Assembly (NCBI GenBank): GCA_020722885.1
Contig: DYJZ01000003.1
Coordinates: 1-53,540, forward strand
DNA length: 53,540 nucleotides
Direction: 5' to 3'
Source of the DNA: Thermoanaerobaculum aquaticum
GTDB lineage: Bacteria; Acidobacteriota; UBA4820
Part shown: positions 1 to 9,875 of the stretch, piece by piece
Position numbering within the stretch: the stretch's first letter is position 1
Layout of the letters: each line of letters opens with the position of its first letter
Program-made: the position numbers and the translations under genes
The notes under the pieces: generated by a model
Databases searched by the model: none
What the model was told of the DNA's origin: nothing
The model's input: only the letters and a program-made list of their open reading frames with translations

Positions 1-261
1 TCGATGGGTCCACAAACGAAGTGATCTTCCTTTGTGAAAAGAGGAGGATTGCTTCACGGGAAAATGCCTCGAAGTAGAATTCGCAATGACTGCGTTGCTT
101 ATTAAAAAGAGGAAGATTGCTTCGGCGGACTTTCCCACGAAGGAGCGCTCGCAATGACACGGTTAGTGAGCACTCGCAACGGAATATTTCTAAATAATCC
201 TGACATTTTTCCTCTTGTCTTCTTAGATGGTTCTGTCAAAATTTATTTTTGGACAGATGTG
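1..261 (-). repeat. Dispersed mosaic repeat, inverted copy
   Basis: This stretch is an inverted copy of the repeat family that recurs throughout the window. On the minus strand it begins with CACATCTGTCC (251-261), continues through TTTTGACAGAACCATCTAAGAAG and a TGTCA-GATTATTTAGAAAT motif, and then enters CATTGCGAG/GCAATCTTCC-type units. The first 100 bases also match 39640-39720 in the same orientation. It carries no gene of its own and replaces the 3' end of the neighbouring secreted-protein gene. Confidence 0.75.
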
Positions 262-720
262 ATTGTTCAATGGTTCTAAAATATCAAAACCCTGCTCCAA
301 TCCATCTTCGTTATTTACATACCACTCTATGATTTTACCTTTGTATATCTGAACCTTGTTTTCTCTGGTTGTAATTGATCATTCCCCACTTTTACCTGCC
401 ATTAGTTCAAAACCAAGCTTCCACTCTTCCTCTTCCTGTAAAGAATAAACTTCAATACCCTTTTCTGCAAAAATTACTTTGAAAGAATTTGCCCTGTTTA
501 GTGCTTCAAAATTTTTCCCGTCTTCAGAAGAATAAATCATATATTCTTCCTTTGATATATTTTTCTTCACTGTATCAAACCAGATAGATGAAACTCCTTC
601 AAGCAATTCACGCTTTGGGGCGGGTAGAACTACCTTATTGTTTCCATTTACCTGTCCAACATAAGAAACAACATAAAGGGAAAAGATTAAACCAAAAATA
701 ATAACTTTTATCTTTTTCAT
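223..720 (-). pseudogene. Broken gene for a small secreted protein (in-frame TGA, 3' end lost in a repeat)
   Basis: The reading frame opens with a hydrophobic signal-peptide-like segment (residues about 3-24) and runs 113 codons to a TGA at 379-381. The same frame continues after the TGA with protein-like sequence (VQIYKGKIIEWYVNNEDG, then LEQGFDIL) and only then runs into the dispersed repeat at about 261, ending at a TAA at 223. The post-stop peptide resembles the 'EWY..N..GLEQGF' phrase of large bacterial secreted repeat proteins; that is recollection, not a search. I chose the ATG at 720 because AGGAG lies six bases upstream; an ATG at 726 abuts it. One nonsense change plus truncation by the repeat makes it most likely a pseudogene. 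The upstream 113 codons could still give a short secreted product. Function unknown. Confidence 0.6.
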
Positions 721-861
721 TATCATCTCCTGAAATAAAATAGTAAAAATAAAATAAAAAGTCTAGTATATTGAATCTATTGGAAACAAAATCATTTAAT
801 CCCCCATTTGCAGAATTTGAAAACATTTTAGCTTGTGTTAAATTATTCTTTTGGAGGCTTA

Positions 862-1581
862 ATGACTCATAAAAGAAGATTTTACATCCCCCTTTCTTTT
901 GTAAAGGATAGCATTGTAACTATTAAGGGTGAAGAGGCTCACCATGCTGTAAAAGTTTTAAGGGTTAAAGAAAATGAATTTGTTACTTTGATAAATGGGA
1001 GGGGAGAAAGTGTTTTAGGAACAATTGTTAAAATTACAAAAGATGAATTGGATATTTATATTTCTGGAACTCTTGTTGTTTTTGAAGAGCCACGATTAAA
1101 GGTTTCTCTACTTATAGGAATGGCAGAAATCGCAGTTCTTGAAGAGTCGCTTCTTCACTCAACAGAGCTCGGATTGTGGAGATTCTGCCCTGTCCAGACA
1201 AAATTTTCAGTAACAAACTGGAAAACGATTGAAAATAAACTTGAAAGGTTTCAGAGAATTGCCATTTCAGCAATAAAACAATCAGGCTTCCCCTTCCTCC
1301 CGCAAATAACCATTTTTAAGGACTTAAAATATGCACTTTCAAACCTCTCTTCAAAAGGATTTTTGTTATCTCAGGAAGGAGACACCCACCTTTCAGATTT
1401 TGCTGACCTTAAAGGAGAAATTACGCTTGCCGTAGGTCCTGAAGGCGACTTTTCGGACGAAGAAAAACTTCTTTTTTCACAATTTGGATACAGGAAAACG
1501 AAACTCTCAATGAACACACTCAGAGTTGAGACAGCAGCCTTAACAGCAATGGCTCAAATACAAAACCATTTTGAATTTTGA
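862..1581 (+). CDS. rsmE: 16S rRNA (uracil-1498-N3)-methyltransferase RsmE
   Basis: RsmE methylates N3 of U1498 in 16S rRNA using S-adenosylmethionine. The 239-residue protein has the family's usual length. It shows the N-terminal PUA-like region with EEAHHAVKVLRVK and the C-terminal SPOUT knot signature AVGPEGDFSDEE followed by MNTLRVETAALTAMAQIQ, which forms the SAM-binding trefoil knot. The ATG at 862 is preferred over 835 because GGAGG sits six bases upstream and MTHKRRFYI is the normal N-terminus. It is followed by accB after 46 bases and probably shares its transcript. The identification is secure. Confidence 0.93.
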   Translation: MTHKRRFYIPLSFVKDSIVTIKGEEAHHAVKVLRVKENEFVTLINGRGESVLGTIVKITKDELDIYISGTLVVFEEPRLKVSLLIGMAEIAVLEESLLHSTELGLWRFCPVQTKFSVTNWKTIENKLERFQRIAISAIKQSGFPFLPQITIFKDLKYALSNLSSKGFLLSQEGDTHLSDFADLKGEITLAVGPEGDFSDEEKLLFSQFGYRKTKLSMNTLRVETAALTAMAQIQNHFEF

Positions 1582-1627
1582 CTTATAACTTCTTTTGCTT
1601 TACCATAGAATAGGAAAGGAATGTGGT

Positions 1628-2155
1628 ATGGTTCAGGAGAAAAAACAAAAATCGGGCGTTCTTGACTTTAATAAAATTAAGAAATTAATTGAAATACTTG
1701 AAAAAAGCTCTCTCGAGGAAATTGAAGTTGATTGTAAGGATGTTCATTTGAAGTTAAAGAAACCTTCCTCAGCAGGAAGCACTGTCTCTCAACCTGCTCC
1801 GGCAATTTCTGTTCCTGCGCTTCCAATTGTTCAATCGCTCCCTTCGAATGTTGCACTTGAACCATCTCTCGAAAAAAAGGTAACAGAAAGTAAAAATACA
1901 GAAATTGAAGCAAACCGTTTTGAAGTTAAATCCCCTATGGTTGGCACCTTTTATAGAGCTCCAGCTCCTAATGCAAACCCATTTGTAAAACTTGGTGACT
2001 TTGTAAAAAAAGGACAGACACTATGCATTATTGAAGCAATGAAGATTATGAACGAAATTGAATCTGAAGTAGACGGAAAAGTGGTTGAAATAAGGATTGA
2101 AAATGCAAATCCTGTTGAATATGGTGAAGTAATTATGGTAATTGAAACAGCATAG
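1628..2155 (+). CDS. accB: Biotin carboxyl carrier protein of acetyl-CoA carboxylase
   Basis: This subunit carries biotin between the biotin carboxylase and carboxyltransferase half-reactions of acetyl-CoA carboxylase, giving malonyl-CoA for fatty acid synthesis. The 175-residue protein has an N-terminal helical region ([20 protein letters not shown]), a Pro/Ala/Ser-rich linker (about residues 50-90) and a C-terminal lipoyl-like domain. The biotinylation motif EAMKIMNEI places the modified lysine at about residue 139. [13 protein letters not shown] is typical of AccB. I chose the ATG at 1628 (MVQEKKQ), with AGGAAAGGA just upstream. An in-frame start at 1595 would add a tail foreign to the family. 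accC follows within five bases. Confidence 0.93.
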   Translation: MVQEKKQKSGVLDFNKIKKLIEILEKSSLEEIEVDCKDVHLKLKKPSSAGSTVSQPAPAISVPALPIVQSLPSNVALEPSLEKKVTESKNTEIEANRFEVKSPMVGTFYRAPAPNANPFVKLGDFVKKGQTLCIIEAMKIMNEIESEVDGKVVEIRIENANPVEYGEVIMVIETA

Positions 2156-2159
2156 TGAA

Positions 2160-3500
2160 ATGTTCAGAAAAATTTTAATTGCAAATAGAGGCGAAATAGC
2201 GTTAAGGGTTATCTGGGCTTGTAAAGAATTAGGCATTAAAACTGTGGCAGTTCACAGCGAGGCGGATTCTGATTCTCTCCATGTAAGGTTTGCAGACGAA
2301 AGTGTTTGTATTGGACCTTCACCAAGCCATCAGTCTTATCTGAAGATTCCGTCAATAATAGCAGCAGCAGAAATCTCAAACGCAGACGCAATACATCCTG
2401 GATACGGTTTTTTATCTGAAAACCCTGAATTCGCTGAAGTTTGTCGTGTATGCAATATAACATTTATAGGTCCTCCTCCAGAAATTATTTCTCTTATGGG
2501 AAACAAATCTAAGGCAAAAAATGTTATGAAGGAGGCAGGTGTTCCAGTTTTACCTGGCTCTTCTGACCCTGTAAATGATTATGAGGAAGCATTGTCTTTA
2601 GCAAAAGAAATTGGTTTCCCTGTAATTTTGAAAGCGGCTGCTGGGGGTGGCGGAAAAGGAATGAGAGTAGTTTACTCTGAAAAGGAGATGGAACAAGCTT
2701 TCAAAATGGCAAAGAGCGAAGCCGGGGCATCATTTTCTGATGACTCCATTTACATAGAGAAATATCTTGAGAATCCACGCCACATTGAAGTTCAAATACT
2801 TGGAGATAAATTTGGCAACATAATCCATTTAAATGAAAGGGAATGTTCAATTCAGCGCAGGCATCAGAAACTTTTAGAGGAAGCGCCTTCATCTGCCCTG
2901 ACTCCCCTTTTGAGAAAAGAAATTTGTGAAACAGCAGTAAAAGGGGCAAAATATGTTGGCTATCAGAATGCAGGAACTATGGAATTTCTTTATGAAAAAA
3001 ATAAATTCTATTTTATGGAGATGAACACAAGAATTCAGGTCGAGCACCCCGTTACTGAAAATATAACAGGTATTGACCTTATTAAAGCACAGATTCTTTC
3101 TGCCGCAAATGAAAAAATGATTTACAATCAGGACGATATAAAGATTATTGGACATTCCATTGAATGCCGGATAAATGCAGAAGACCCTTATAGATTTATT
3201 CCCTGCCCAGGAAAAATATCCACATTTCACATTGCTGGAGGTCCTGGTGTCAGAGTGGATACCGCTGCATATTCTGGTTATGTGGTTTCACCTTACTACG
3301 ATTCCCTGATTGCAAAATTAATAGTAAGAGCACATACTAGACAGGATTGTATTTCCCGGATGAAAAGGGCACTGGAATCTTTTATAATAGAAGGAGTTAA
3401 AACAAACATTCCCCTTCACCTGAAGATTCTTGAAACAAAGAACTTTAAAGAGGGAAAATTAACTACAAAATTCCTTGAAGAGATTCTTCCCCAAAAATGA
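2160..3500 (+). CDS. accC: Biotin carboxylase subunit of acetyl-CoA carboxylase
   Basis: AccC carboxylates biotin on AccB using ATP and bicarbonate. The 446-residue protein has the full family length: N-terminal [17 protein letters not shown], an ATP-grasp domain with the glycine-rich loop [14 protein letters not shown] (about residues 158-171), HIEVQILGD, the active-site strand [15 protein letters not shown], and the C-terminal [12 protein letters not shown] frame extension to 2142 overlaps the accB stop, but the ATG at 2160 gives the canonical N-terminus. No strong ribosome binding site is present at either start, so translation is probably coupled to accB. The stop overlaps the thiE start (ATGA). 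The carboxyltransferase genes accA/accD are not in the window. Confidence 0.95.
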   Translation: MFRKILIANRGEIALRVIWACKELGIKTVAVHSEADSDSLHVRFADESVCIGPSPSHQSYLKIPSIIAAAEISNADAIHPGYGFLSENPEFAEVCRVCNITFIGPPPEIISLMGNKSKAKNVMKEAGVPVLPGSSDPVNDYEEALSLAKEIGFPVILKAAAGGGGKGMRVVYSEKEMEQAFKMAKSEAGASFSDDSIYIEKYLENPRHIEVQILGDKFGNIIHLNERECSIQRRHQKLLEEAPSSALTPLLRKEICETAVKGAKYVGYQNAGTMEFLYEKNKFYFMEMNTRIQVEHPVTENITGIDLIKAQILSAANEKMIYNQDDIKIIGHSIECRINAEDPYRFIPCPGKISTFHIAGGPGVRVDTAAYSGYVVSPYYDSLIAKLIVRAHTRQDCISRMKRALESFIIEGVKTNIPLHLKILETKNFKEGKLTTKFLEEILPQK

Positions 3501-4141
3501 TAACCATCGACCCTGTTTATCCTATTTCTCCATCAGGATTTGACCAAAAAAAACTATTTAAGTGGTTTAAATCGCTGCTCGATGAGGGAGCCACTTTTCT
3601 GCAATATAGAGACAAAAATAGAAGCGAAACAGAACTTTTTCGAAATGCAGAAAAACTCCTTAAACTCTTTGAAAACTATAATGCAACTCTTGTAATTAAT
3701 GATCGTGTTGATATTGCACACATTCTTGAAGCAAAAGCAGTTCATCTTGGCTGGGATGACCTTCCACCAAAAGAAGTCAGAAAACTTTCAGGAAATAAAA
3801 TCATAATTGGAATTTCCACTCATAATTTAAGACAATTAAAAACGGCATTAAATTATGAAATAGATTATATAGCACTTGGTCCTGTTTTCGAAACTTTAAC
3901 AAAAGAAAATCCCCATCCAGTTGTGTCTGATAGAGTTCAAAAAAAAGCCATTAAATTAACAACGCTTCCTCTTGTTGCAATTGGCGGAATTACTACAAGA
4001 AATTCAGCACAACTTTATAAAAAAGGTTTTACTTCACTTTCTGCCATATCTGCTTTTAAAGAAAATCCTGCAAAAGCTTACAGGGAGTTTAAAAAAGTTT
4101 ACAGGGAATTCAAAATAAACTTAAAAACAACAAATAAATAA
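3497..4141 (+). CDS. thiE: Thiamine-phosphate synthase (ThiE family)
   Basis: ThiE couples HMP pyrophosphate and thiazole phosphate into thiamine phosphate. The 214-residue protein matches the family in length and shows QYRDKN near the N-terminus (pyrophosphate-binding region), [42 protein letters not shown] and AIGGI. The start overlaps the accC stop by four bases (ATGA), so it is translationally coupled. The usual Q-x-D after AVHLG is replaced by W-x-D, so a TenI-like regulatory paralogue is possible but less likely. thiD lies about 11 kb away. The C-terminus is lysine-rich and overlaps the convergent permease remnant by 43 bases. Confidence 0.82.
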   Translation: MITIDPVYPISPSGFDQKKLFKWFKSLLDEGATFLQYRDKNRSETELFRNAEKLLKLFENYNATLVINDRVDIAHILEAKAVHLGWDDLPPKEVRKLSGNKIIIGISTHNLRQLKTALNYEIDYIALGPVFETLTKENPHPVVSDRVQKKAIKLTTLPLVAIGGITTRNSAQLYKKGFTSLSAISAFKENPAKAYREFKKVYREFKINLKTTNK

Positions 4142-5343
4142 CATATAGAAATTAGGGAACTTATAAATGTTATAATAAGACCAGACCTTAAATATTCTCT
4201 AAATCCCACAATTCTTGTTCCCTTAGCCATTTCCACCACTATCAAATTAGCCATCGAACCAAGTAAGGTTAGATTTCCTGCAAGGGTTGAAATTGCAGCG
4301 AGAATATAATAGAAATATTCAGAAGAGGCGGTCTTTGACGCCCATTTCATTGCAACCATAACAAAAGGAACATTTGAAAAGAAATTACTGAAAATGACTG
4401 TTATAAAGGAAAAAATCACGCTTCCTTCAAAAGTGAGTTCTTCAGGAATGTAGGGGGTAAGGTATTCAAAAAACCCTGTTTCTTCCATTGCTCCGATTAC
4501 GACAAAAAGTCCGGCAAAAAAAAGAAGTATAGAAAGGTCAATCTTCGAAAAAATTCTTTGAGGAGAAATTCTTACCATAAGAATCAAAAAAGCTGCACCG
4601 CAGAGGGCGGTAAAAGAAAGGTGAAACCCCAAAAACCAAAAAATAATAACTGCAAAAAGGACGAGACCAGATTTGATCATCAGGTTTCTTTTTATTCTAA
4701 ATTCAGGGATTCTTGGGTCTCTTTCTTTGTCCGAAATGAGTACTTTGTTAAAAATTTTTAATAAAAGAATGTTGTTAACATAAAGTAAAAAAAGAGCAAG
4801 AGGAAAAACAATTACAAAGTATCTTGAATAGCTTTAATTTCCATAAGAACCAATAAGCATATTTTGAGGATTTCCTGTCAATGTTCCCATTGAGCCAATA
4901 TTTGAAGAAGTTGCAAGTGCAATAAGAAAAGGAAGTGCGTCAACTTCAGAAGAAATGGTAAATGCAAGAATAATAGGAGTCATCATTATACAAACGGTAT
5001 CATTCACAAGAAAAGCAGAACCAAGTCCAGATATCCAGACAACTGCTGTGAGAAACTTTTTAGGAGAAGAGATATTTTTTATGAAAATGGAAGCAATCCC
5101 TCTGAAAAAGCCTGCAAGCCTGAGATATTCTGAAATCACCATCATCCCAAAAAGAAGAACGATTGTGTTTAAATCAATAATTCTGTAAGCCCCATCAACT
5201 GTTAAAACTCCAAAAAAAACCATCATGGCTGCACCGAGCATTGCCCCTGCAGGCCTTCCGATGTGAAGAACTCTAAACCTCCTTGCTGCAATAAGAATAT
5301 AAGTAAAAACAAAAATAAGAAGTGCTATAACATTCTTTTCCAT
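4099..5343 (-). pseudogene. ArsB/NhaD/SLC13-like ion permease interrupted by one in-frame stop
   Basis: Two adjacent open segments (5343-4834 and 4680-4099) and the sequence between them share one frame, separated only by a TAA at 4834-4836. Read through, they give about 415 residues, the full length of an ArsB/NhaD-type permease, with about ten hydrophobic helices. Family phrases are IDLNTIVLLFGMMVISEYLR, FLVNDTVCIMMTPIILAF and SSNIGSMGTLTGNPQNMLIGS in the first half and FSNFFSNVPFVMVAMKW and AGNLTLLGSMANLIV in the second. The stop falls right after the conserved TGNPQNMLIGS loop, where an Ile codon (ATT) would restore YGNISYSRYF. It is therefore probably a recently inactivated transporter (arsenite, sodium/proton or organic anion), or a single base-call error. 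There is no obvious ribosome binding site. Confidence 0.75.
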
Positions 5344-5379
5344 AGTGATAAATAATAGCACAGATTTTTAGGCAAAGTT

Positions 5380-5878
5380 CACATCTGTCCGAAATAAATT
5401 TTGACAGAAGCATCTAAGAAGTCAAGAAGAAGAATGTCAAGACTATTTAGCAATACTCCGTTGTGAGTGCTCACTAACTGTGTCATCGCGAGCATTCCTT
5501 CGAAGGAAAGCCACCGAAGCAATCTTCCTCTTGCTCATAAAGCTGAAACGGAAAGCCTTAGAGAGGTGTTCAATAGGGGTTTGCAAAAATATTTTAATCT
5601 TTTTACGGTTTTTCCACTGCCATTTTAGAGAACATTTTCAATTAGTTTAAGAGAGGAAATTATCATATAGCTTTGACAGGGAACTTATGAACCATCAAAC
5701 CTGAAACCTTTAAGCCCGGCCTTTTTGAGAACCAATTGGAAGCATAATGACATATACAGGCATAAAAACAGTGAGCCTCATTTTCAAGCCTTCCTAAAAC
5801 CCGTCCAAAACCCCCGTTTTTACAGGATCACTTTTCCGATTCTAAATTATCTTGGACAGCAGTGGGACAGCAGTGAAT
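5380..5878 (+). repeat. Long composite dispersed repeat, copy 1
   Basis: It starts with CACATCTGTCC, then TTTTGACAGAAGCATC, TGTCAAGACTATTTAGCAATACTCC and CATCGCGAG/GCAATCTTCC units. From about 5538 it continues as a block of some 300 bases that recurs in the same orientation at about 31730-32037. The block includes GCTGAAACGGAAAGCCTTAG, CTTTGACAGGGAACTTATGA and GACATATACAGGCATAAAAAC. It ends a few bases from the scpA stop codon. A frame inside it (5725-5882) encodes a peptide conserved in the other copy, but it is broken in both and is not called a gene. Nothing else is seen in this gap. Confidence 0.85.
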
Positions 5879-5882
5879 TTAA

Positions 5883-6620
5883 TTATTTTCTTTTAATGAT
5901 TTTTATAGGGGAAAAAGGAACTTCTTGAAATAGCATTATCACCCTTTTTCTTGCTAGTTCAAGGATAGCAAGAAAAGTAACCACAATCTCGCCTCTGGTT
6001 AACTCTTTCAAAAGCTCTTCAAACATAGCTGAAGGTTTTTCTTTCAGAATTTCTATTATTTCCTCAATTTTTTCACTTAAATTTTTTCCATCAAGAAGAA
6101 TGATCTTCTTTCCTCTATCCTCAGCTCTTTGTATTACATCTTTAAGCGCCGTAACAAGATCCCACACCTGAACATCACAGACAGCAAGAGAGCCCTCTTC
6201 CACAGGCAATTCAGTTCTGTAATAATGGTTACACATAAGGTTTTCCTTCTCTCCAAGCATCTGCCCAAGGTCAAGAAATTTTCTGTGTTCAACAAGTTGC
6301 CTTACAAGAACCTCCCGTGGGTCTTCCTCCTCTCCCTCTCTAACCATTTCGCTTTTAGGAAGAAGCATATAACTTTTTATATAAATCAGCGCGGCAGCCA
6401 TACTTATAAAGTCAGCCGCTATGTAGAGATTAAGTTCTTTCATCCTTGAAAGATATTGATTGTACTGCCTGGTAATAAAAGCAATCGGTATATCGTAAAT
6501 GTCAATTTCGTTTCTATCTATAAGATATAAAAGAAGATCAAGGGGACCCTCAAAGACAGGCAGGGAGTATCTCGGTCCTTTATTCTCAAACAAATTTATT
6601 TCTTCAACTATATCTGCCAT
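5883..6620 (-). CDS. scpA: Segregation and condensation protein A
   Basis: ScpA is the kleisin subunit that bridges SMC heads in the bacterial condensin used for chromosome segregation. The 245-residue protein has the diagnostic N-terminus SLPVFEGPLDLLLYLIDRNEIDIYDIPIA, then ADFISMAAALIYIKSYMLLP, and the C-terminal winged-helix region ending VTFLAILELARKRVI. The start at 6620 gives the normal N-terminus MADIVEEINLF. The usual partner scpB is not next to it; instead the downstream side is the long repeat, which begins within five bases of the stop codon. Loss or displacement of scpB by that repeat is possible. It is divergent from the mutase gene, with a 66-bp shared promoter region. Confidence 0.92.
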   Translation of the reverse strand: MADIVEEINLFENKGPRYSLPVFEGPLDLLLYLIDRNEIDIYDIPIAFITRQYNQYLSRMKELNLYIAADFISMAAALIYIKSYMLLPKSEMVREGEEEDPREVLVRQLVEHRKFLDLGQMLGEKENLMCNHYYRTELPVEEGSLAVCDVQVWDLVTALKDVIQRAEDRGKKIILLDGKNLSEKIEEIIEILKEKPSAMFEELLKELTRGEIVVTFLAILELARKRVIMLFQEVPFSPIKIIKRK

Positions 6621-6686
6621 ATAAAAAATTCCAGAATGTGTATTATAATATTAAAACTTGATTTATGAAAGATTGGAGGATACTTT

Positions 6687-8330
6687 ATGAATAAAGAAAA
6701 GATAATGACTTTTAGAGAAAAGCACAAAGAAAAGGTACAGAAAACACTTAAAGATAAGACTTTTTTATCTTCAACATCGGGATACGAATTTGAACCAATT
6801 TACACCCCTCTCGATATTCCTGAAGATAGCTATATGGAGGATCTTGGGTTCCCCGGAGAATTCCCCTTTACAAGAGGTGTACAGCCGACTATGTACCGGG
6901 GAAAATATTGGACTATGCGGCAGTATGCTGGATTTGGAACTGCGAAAGAATCAAACCAGAGGTACAGGTATCTTATCGAAAAAGGTCAAACGGGGTTATC
7001 TGTTGCCTTTGACCTTCCTACTCAAATGGGGCTTGATTCAGACGACCCATTGTCGCATGGCGAGGTTGGAAAGGTTGGCGTTGCAATAGACACTCTTGAT
7101 GATATGGAGATACTTTTTAAAGATATTCCCCTTGATAGAGTATCAACTTCAATGACCATAAATTCTACAGCCTTTGTTCTTCTTGCGCTTTACATCGCTG
7201 TGGCAGAAAAGAAGGGAGTCGCCTCAGAACTTCTATCGGGAACAATTCAGAACGACATCCTGAAGGAATATATTGCAAGAGGAACTTATGTTTTTCCACC
7301 AACTTCTTCTTTACGTCTGATAACGGATATATTCGAATTTGCCGGTAAGAAAACCCCAAAATTCAATACAATCTCAATATCAGGATACCATATAAGAGAA
7401 GCGGGCTCTTCTGCCGTTCAGGAAATTGCGTTCACATTTCTCAACGGAATAACCTATGTCAAAGCAGCAATTGACAAAGGGCTTGATGTTAACTCCTTCG
7501 GAGAGAGACTTTCCTTCTTTTTCAATGCTCACAATAATTTTATTGAAGAGATTGCAAAATTCAGGGCTGCAAGAAGGCTATGGGCAAAAATTATGAAAAA
7601 TAAATTCAATGCTGAAAATCCTAAAGCTCAGATGCTGCGCTTTCACACACAAACCGCAGGATGCACTCTTCTTGCACAACAGCCAGATGTCAATATAATC
7701 AGGGTAACTCTTCAGGCACTTGCTGCAGTTCTTGGAGGAACACAGTCTCTTCATACAAATTCAAGAGATGAAGCACTTGGGCTTCCTACAACAGAAAGCG
7801 CAACCCTTGCTTTAAGAACCCAGCAGGTTATAGCGTATGAAAGTGGTGTTACAGATATTATTGACCCACTTGGTGGTTCTTACGCTATTGAAGCGCTAAC
7901 AAACAAAATTGAATCAGAAGCAGAAAAACTCATTGAAGAAGTTGAAAAAATGGGAGGAATGGTCACTGCAATTGAAAAAGGATGGGTTCAAAGACAGATA
8001 GAAGACTCTTCTTACAGGTACCAGAAGGAATTAGAACAGAAAAAAAGAATAGTAGTCGGTTTGAATTCATTTACAGAAGAAAAGGAAACCCCGATACCAA
8101 TTTTGAAAATAGACCCAGCACTTGAAGAAGATCAGATAAAAAGGCTTCAGAAAGTTCGAGCGGAAAGAGATAATACAATCGTCGTAAAATGCCTGAAAAA
8201 CCTTAAAGACACCGCAATGTCAAAAGATAATATAATGCCCCCTACACTGGAGGCGGTAAAAAATTACGCAACAATAGGAGAAATCGTCAAAATTTTGAAG
8301 GAGGTTTTCGGGGTCTATAGGGCAACTTGA
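6687..8330 (+). CDS. Methylmalonyl-CoA mutase, large (catalytic) subunit without B12 domain
   Basis: The enzyme interconverts methylmalonyl-CoA and succinyl-CoA with adenosylcobalamin. The 547-residue protein is a TIM-barrel catalytic chain with [98 protein letters not shown] and [13 protein letters not shown]. It ends before any DxHxxG cobalamin-binding domain, so it belongs to the split type in which a separate small subunit (McmB/MutB-like) binds B12; that gene is not in the window. A strong GGAGG precedes the ATG. The GTG of the MFS remnant follows one base after the stop. The exact acyl-CoA specificity (methylmalonyl, ethylmalonyl or isobutyryl) cannot be read reliably, but methylmalonyl is most likely. 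Confidence 0.9.
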   Translation: MNKEKIMTFREKHKEKVQKTLKDKTFLSSTSGYEFEPIYTPLDIPEDSYMEDLGFPGEFPFTRGVQPTMYRGKYWTMRQYAGFGTAKESNQRYRYLIEKGQTGLSVAFDLPTQMGLDSDDPLSHGEVGKVGVAIDTLDDMEILFKDIPLDRVSTSMTINSTAFVLLALYIAVAEKKGVASELLSGTIQNDILKEYIARGTYVFPPTSSLRLITDIFEFAGKKTPKFNTISISGYHIREAGSSAVQEIAFTFLNGITYVKAAIDKGLDVNSFGERLSFFFNAHNNFIEEIAKFRAARRLWAKIMKNKFNAENPKAQMLRFHTQTAGCTLLAQQPDVNIIRVTLQALAAVLGGTQSLHTNSRDEALGLPTTESATLALRTQQVIAYESGVTDIIDPLGGSYAIEALTNKIESEAEKLIEEVEKMGGMVTAIEKGWVQRQIEDSSYRYQKELEQKKRIVVGLNSFTEEKETPIPILKIDPALEEDQIKRLQKVRAERDNTIVVKCLKNLKDTAMSKDNIMPPTLEAVKNYATIGEIVKILKEVFGVYRAT

Positions 8331-8331
8331 T

Positions 8332-9501
8332 GTGAAAGAAAATTTTACCCCAATCCTGAAAAAAACATTATTCTTTCATACCCTTGCCCTATTTTTCGAA
8401 GGAATACTTAACGGAGTATGGCTTTTAAACGATGTTGTTGCAAGGAAGCATTTTCTTTCAAGTCCCTTTTTAATAACTCTTCTCGTAATGGCTCCTTCAG
8501 CCTCATTAATTCTCTCTCTTCCTCTGGGGCATTTTATTGCAAAATGGAATAAGAAGCCATTTTTTCTTATAGCAGGAATTTTACGACTTTCGCTTCTCTT
8601 TGTTCCTTTATGTGACCAGGCTTTTTGTTTTGTTGTTCTTGCAACAATTACATCAGCATCCTGGCCTATATTTTACACTTCTCAAAATGCAATACTTAAA
8701 GAGAATTATCCCGAAACAAAAAGGGGAAAATACTTCAGTTTGATATACTCCCTTTCAGGTTTTATTGCTATTTTAACCTCCCTTTCCCTGGGCAATTTTT
8801 ATGACTTTCTGACAGATTACATAGTTTATGTTTATCCTTTTGCAGCACTATGCGGTTTTTTTTTCATGTTTTTTGATGTCCAGAATATCTGAGAAAAAGA
8901 GAAATAATGACGAAAATATTGTAACAAATCCTTTTGAAATAATTATGAAAGAAAAAAATTCAGGCAGTTCGAAATTTCATTCTTTTCATACGGCTGCGGT
9001 TATATGATGATGCTTCCCCTTCTTCCTCTTTTTCTTGTTGACCATCTTAAAGTGAACTACACTCAGGCATCATTTCTTAATGGATTTTTTTATCAGGGAA
9101 TGATAGTTCTTTTTTCCTGGGCTGTTGGAAGGCTTTCCGATTCCATAAATCCATTAAAACTTGCAAAAATTGGTTTCCTTTTTCTTTTTTTCTATCCCCT
9201 TTTACTTTCTTTTACAAATTCTATAAGTTACACCTGCTTTGTTTATGCCTTTTATGGTCTCAGTATGGCAATCGTTAATGTAACCTGGTATCTTGCACCA
9301 CTTACATTTTGCAGAAAACCGGAAGAAGCCTCGTCTTTTATGGCGGTCCATGTGGCACTTGCTGGAGTAAGGGCATTTATTGCATTCCCCCTCGGTACCA
9401 TTCTCTATTCTCTTTCAGAAAGTTTTTCTCTTCCCTTTTTTGTATCCTCCTGTCTTTTCTTTATAGGATTTCTAATAATGCCCTTGAAAAAACAACCTTG
9501 A
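8332..9501 (+). pseudogene. MFS transporter with two compensating frameshifts
   Basis: The first segment (8332-8892, GTG start) encodes about six hydrophobic helices with an MFS-like loop (GHFIAKWNKKPFF) between helices 2 and 3. The second segment (9004-9501) encodes five to six further helices including GRLSDSINPLKLAKIG. They share one frame, but the linker between them reads sensibly only in the +1 frame (SEKKRNNDENIVTNPF... to HTAAVI, about 8876-9000), giving a hydrophilic central loop as expected for a 12-helix MFS protein. The first shift lies just after runs of nine and six T (about 8856-8874), the second at about 9000 before ATGATGATG. Total length, about 390 residues, fits one transporter. 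It is either a pseudogene or affected by homopolymer errors. Substrate unknown. Confidence 0.75.
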
Positions 9502-9524
9502 CATTCCTTTTCTTCTCATTTTTC

Positions 9525-9670
9525 TGTCAAGACTATTTAGAAATACTCCGTTGCGAGAGCTCACTAACCGTGTCATTGCGAGTGCTCCTTCGGGGCAATC
9601 ACCCCCGAAGCAATCTTCAACTTTTCAACAAAGGAAGATCACTTCGTTTGCAAATACTTCGAAGTGAACC
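9525..9670 (+). repeat. Dispersed mosaic repeat, short copy
   Basis: It begins TGTCAAGACTATTTAGAAAT, continues through the CTCACTAACCGTGTCATTGCGAG unit and GCAATCTTC, and ends in a CGAAGTGA motif. It lies immediately after the MFS remnant and forms the left border of the island at 9.7-13.1 kb. The rest of the gap to 9875 is AT-rich and holds only the possible small ORF listed separately. Confidence 0.75.
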
Positions 9671-9758
9671 TCATTAGACATTATCAATAATTATGAGAAA
9701 TTTTTTCGTTATCCTTAACTTTTTATTATTTTTATCTAAAATGACAGGTGGAGGAGAA

Positions 9759-9860
9759 ATGAAAAGAGGACATTTAAGATATAGCCTTTTTTTTAAACTT
9801 CAACAACGAGCAAAAAAAAGCAGATTGACAAAGCACAATGAGAAATATTGTCTATCCTGA
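9759..9860 (+). CDS. Possible small ORF upstream of the ankyrin gene
   Basis: This is a 33-codon frame, MKRGHLRYSLFFKLQQRAKK onwards, basic and without a recognised family. Its ATG has a strong GGAGGAGA ribosome binding site just upstream, and it ends 15 bases before the ankyrin gene's start. An in-frame ATG at 9693 would add a hydrophobic N-terminus and give 55 residues, but it lacks a binding site. It could be a leader peptide coupled to the ankyrin gene or a chance frame; only the binding site supports it. Confidence 0.3.
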   Translation: MKRGHLRYSLFFKLQQRAKKSRLTKHNEKYCLS

Positions 9861-9875
9861 TATAAAGGAGGTCAA

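Noticed and set aside
379-381. TGA recoding (selenocysteine or alternative code) in the secreted-protein gene
   Set aside because: Many confident genes in the window end with TGA, no SECIS-like hairpin is seen after it, and the frame soon runs into a repeat.
635-826. 63-codon minus-strand frame upstream of the secreted-protein remnant
   Set aside because: It overlaps the signal-peptide region of the remnant in another frame, is low-complexity aromatic-rich sequence and has no ribosome binding site.
3400-3500. TPP riboswitch before thiE or thiD
   Set aside because: Both genes start inside or within ten bases of upstream coding sequence, leaving no room for one.
5725-5928. 67-codon frame in the long repeat running into scpA
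   Set aside because: It is disrupted in the other repeat copy and enters the scpA coding region antisense; kept only as evidence for a decayed ancestral frame.
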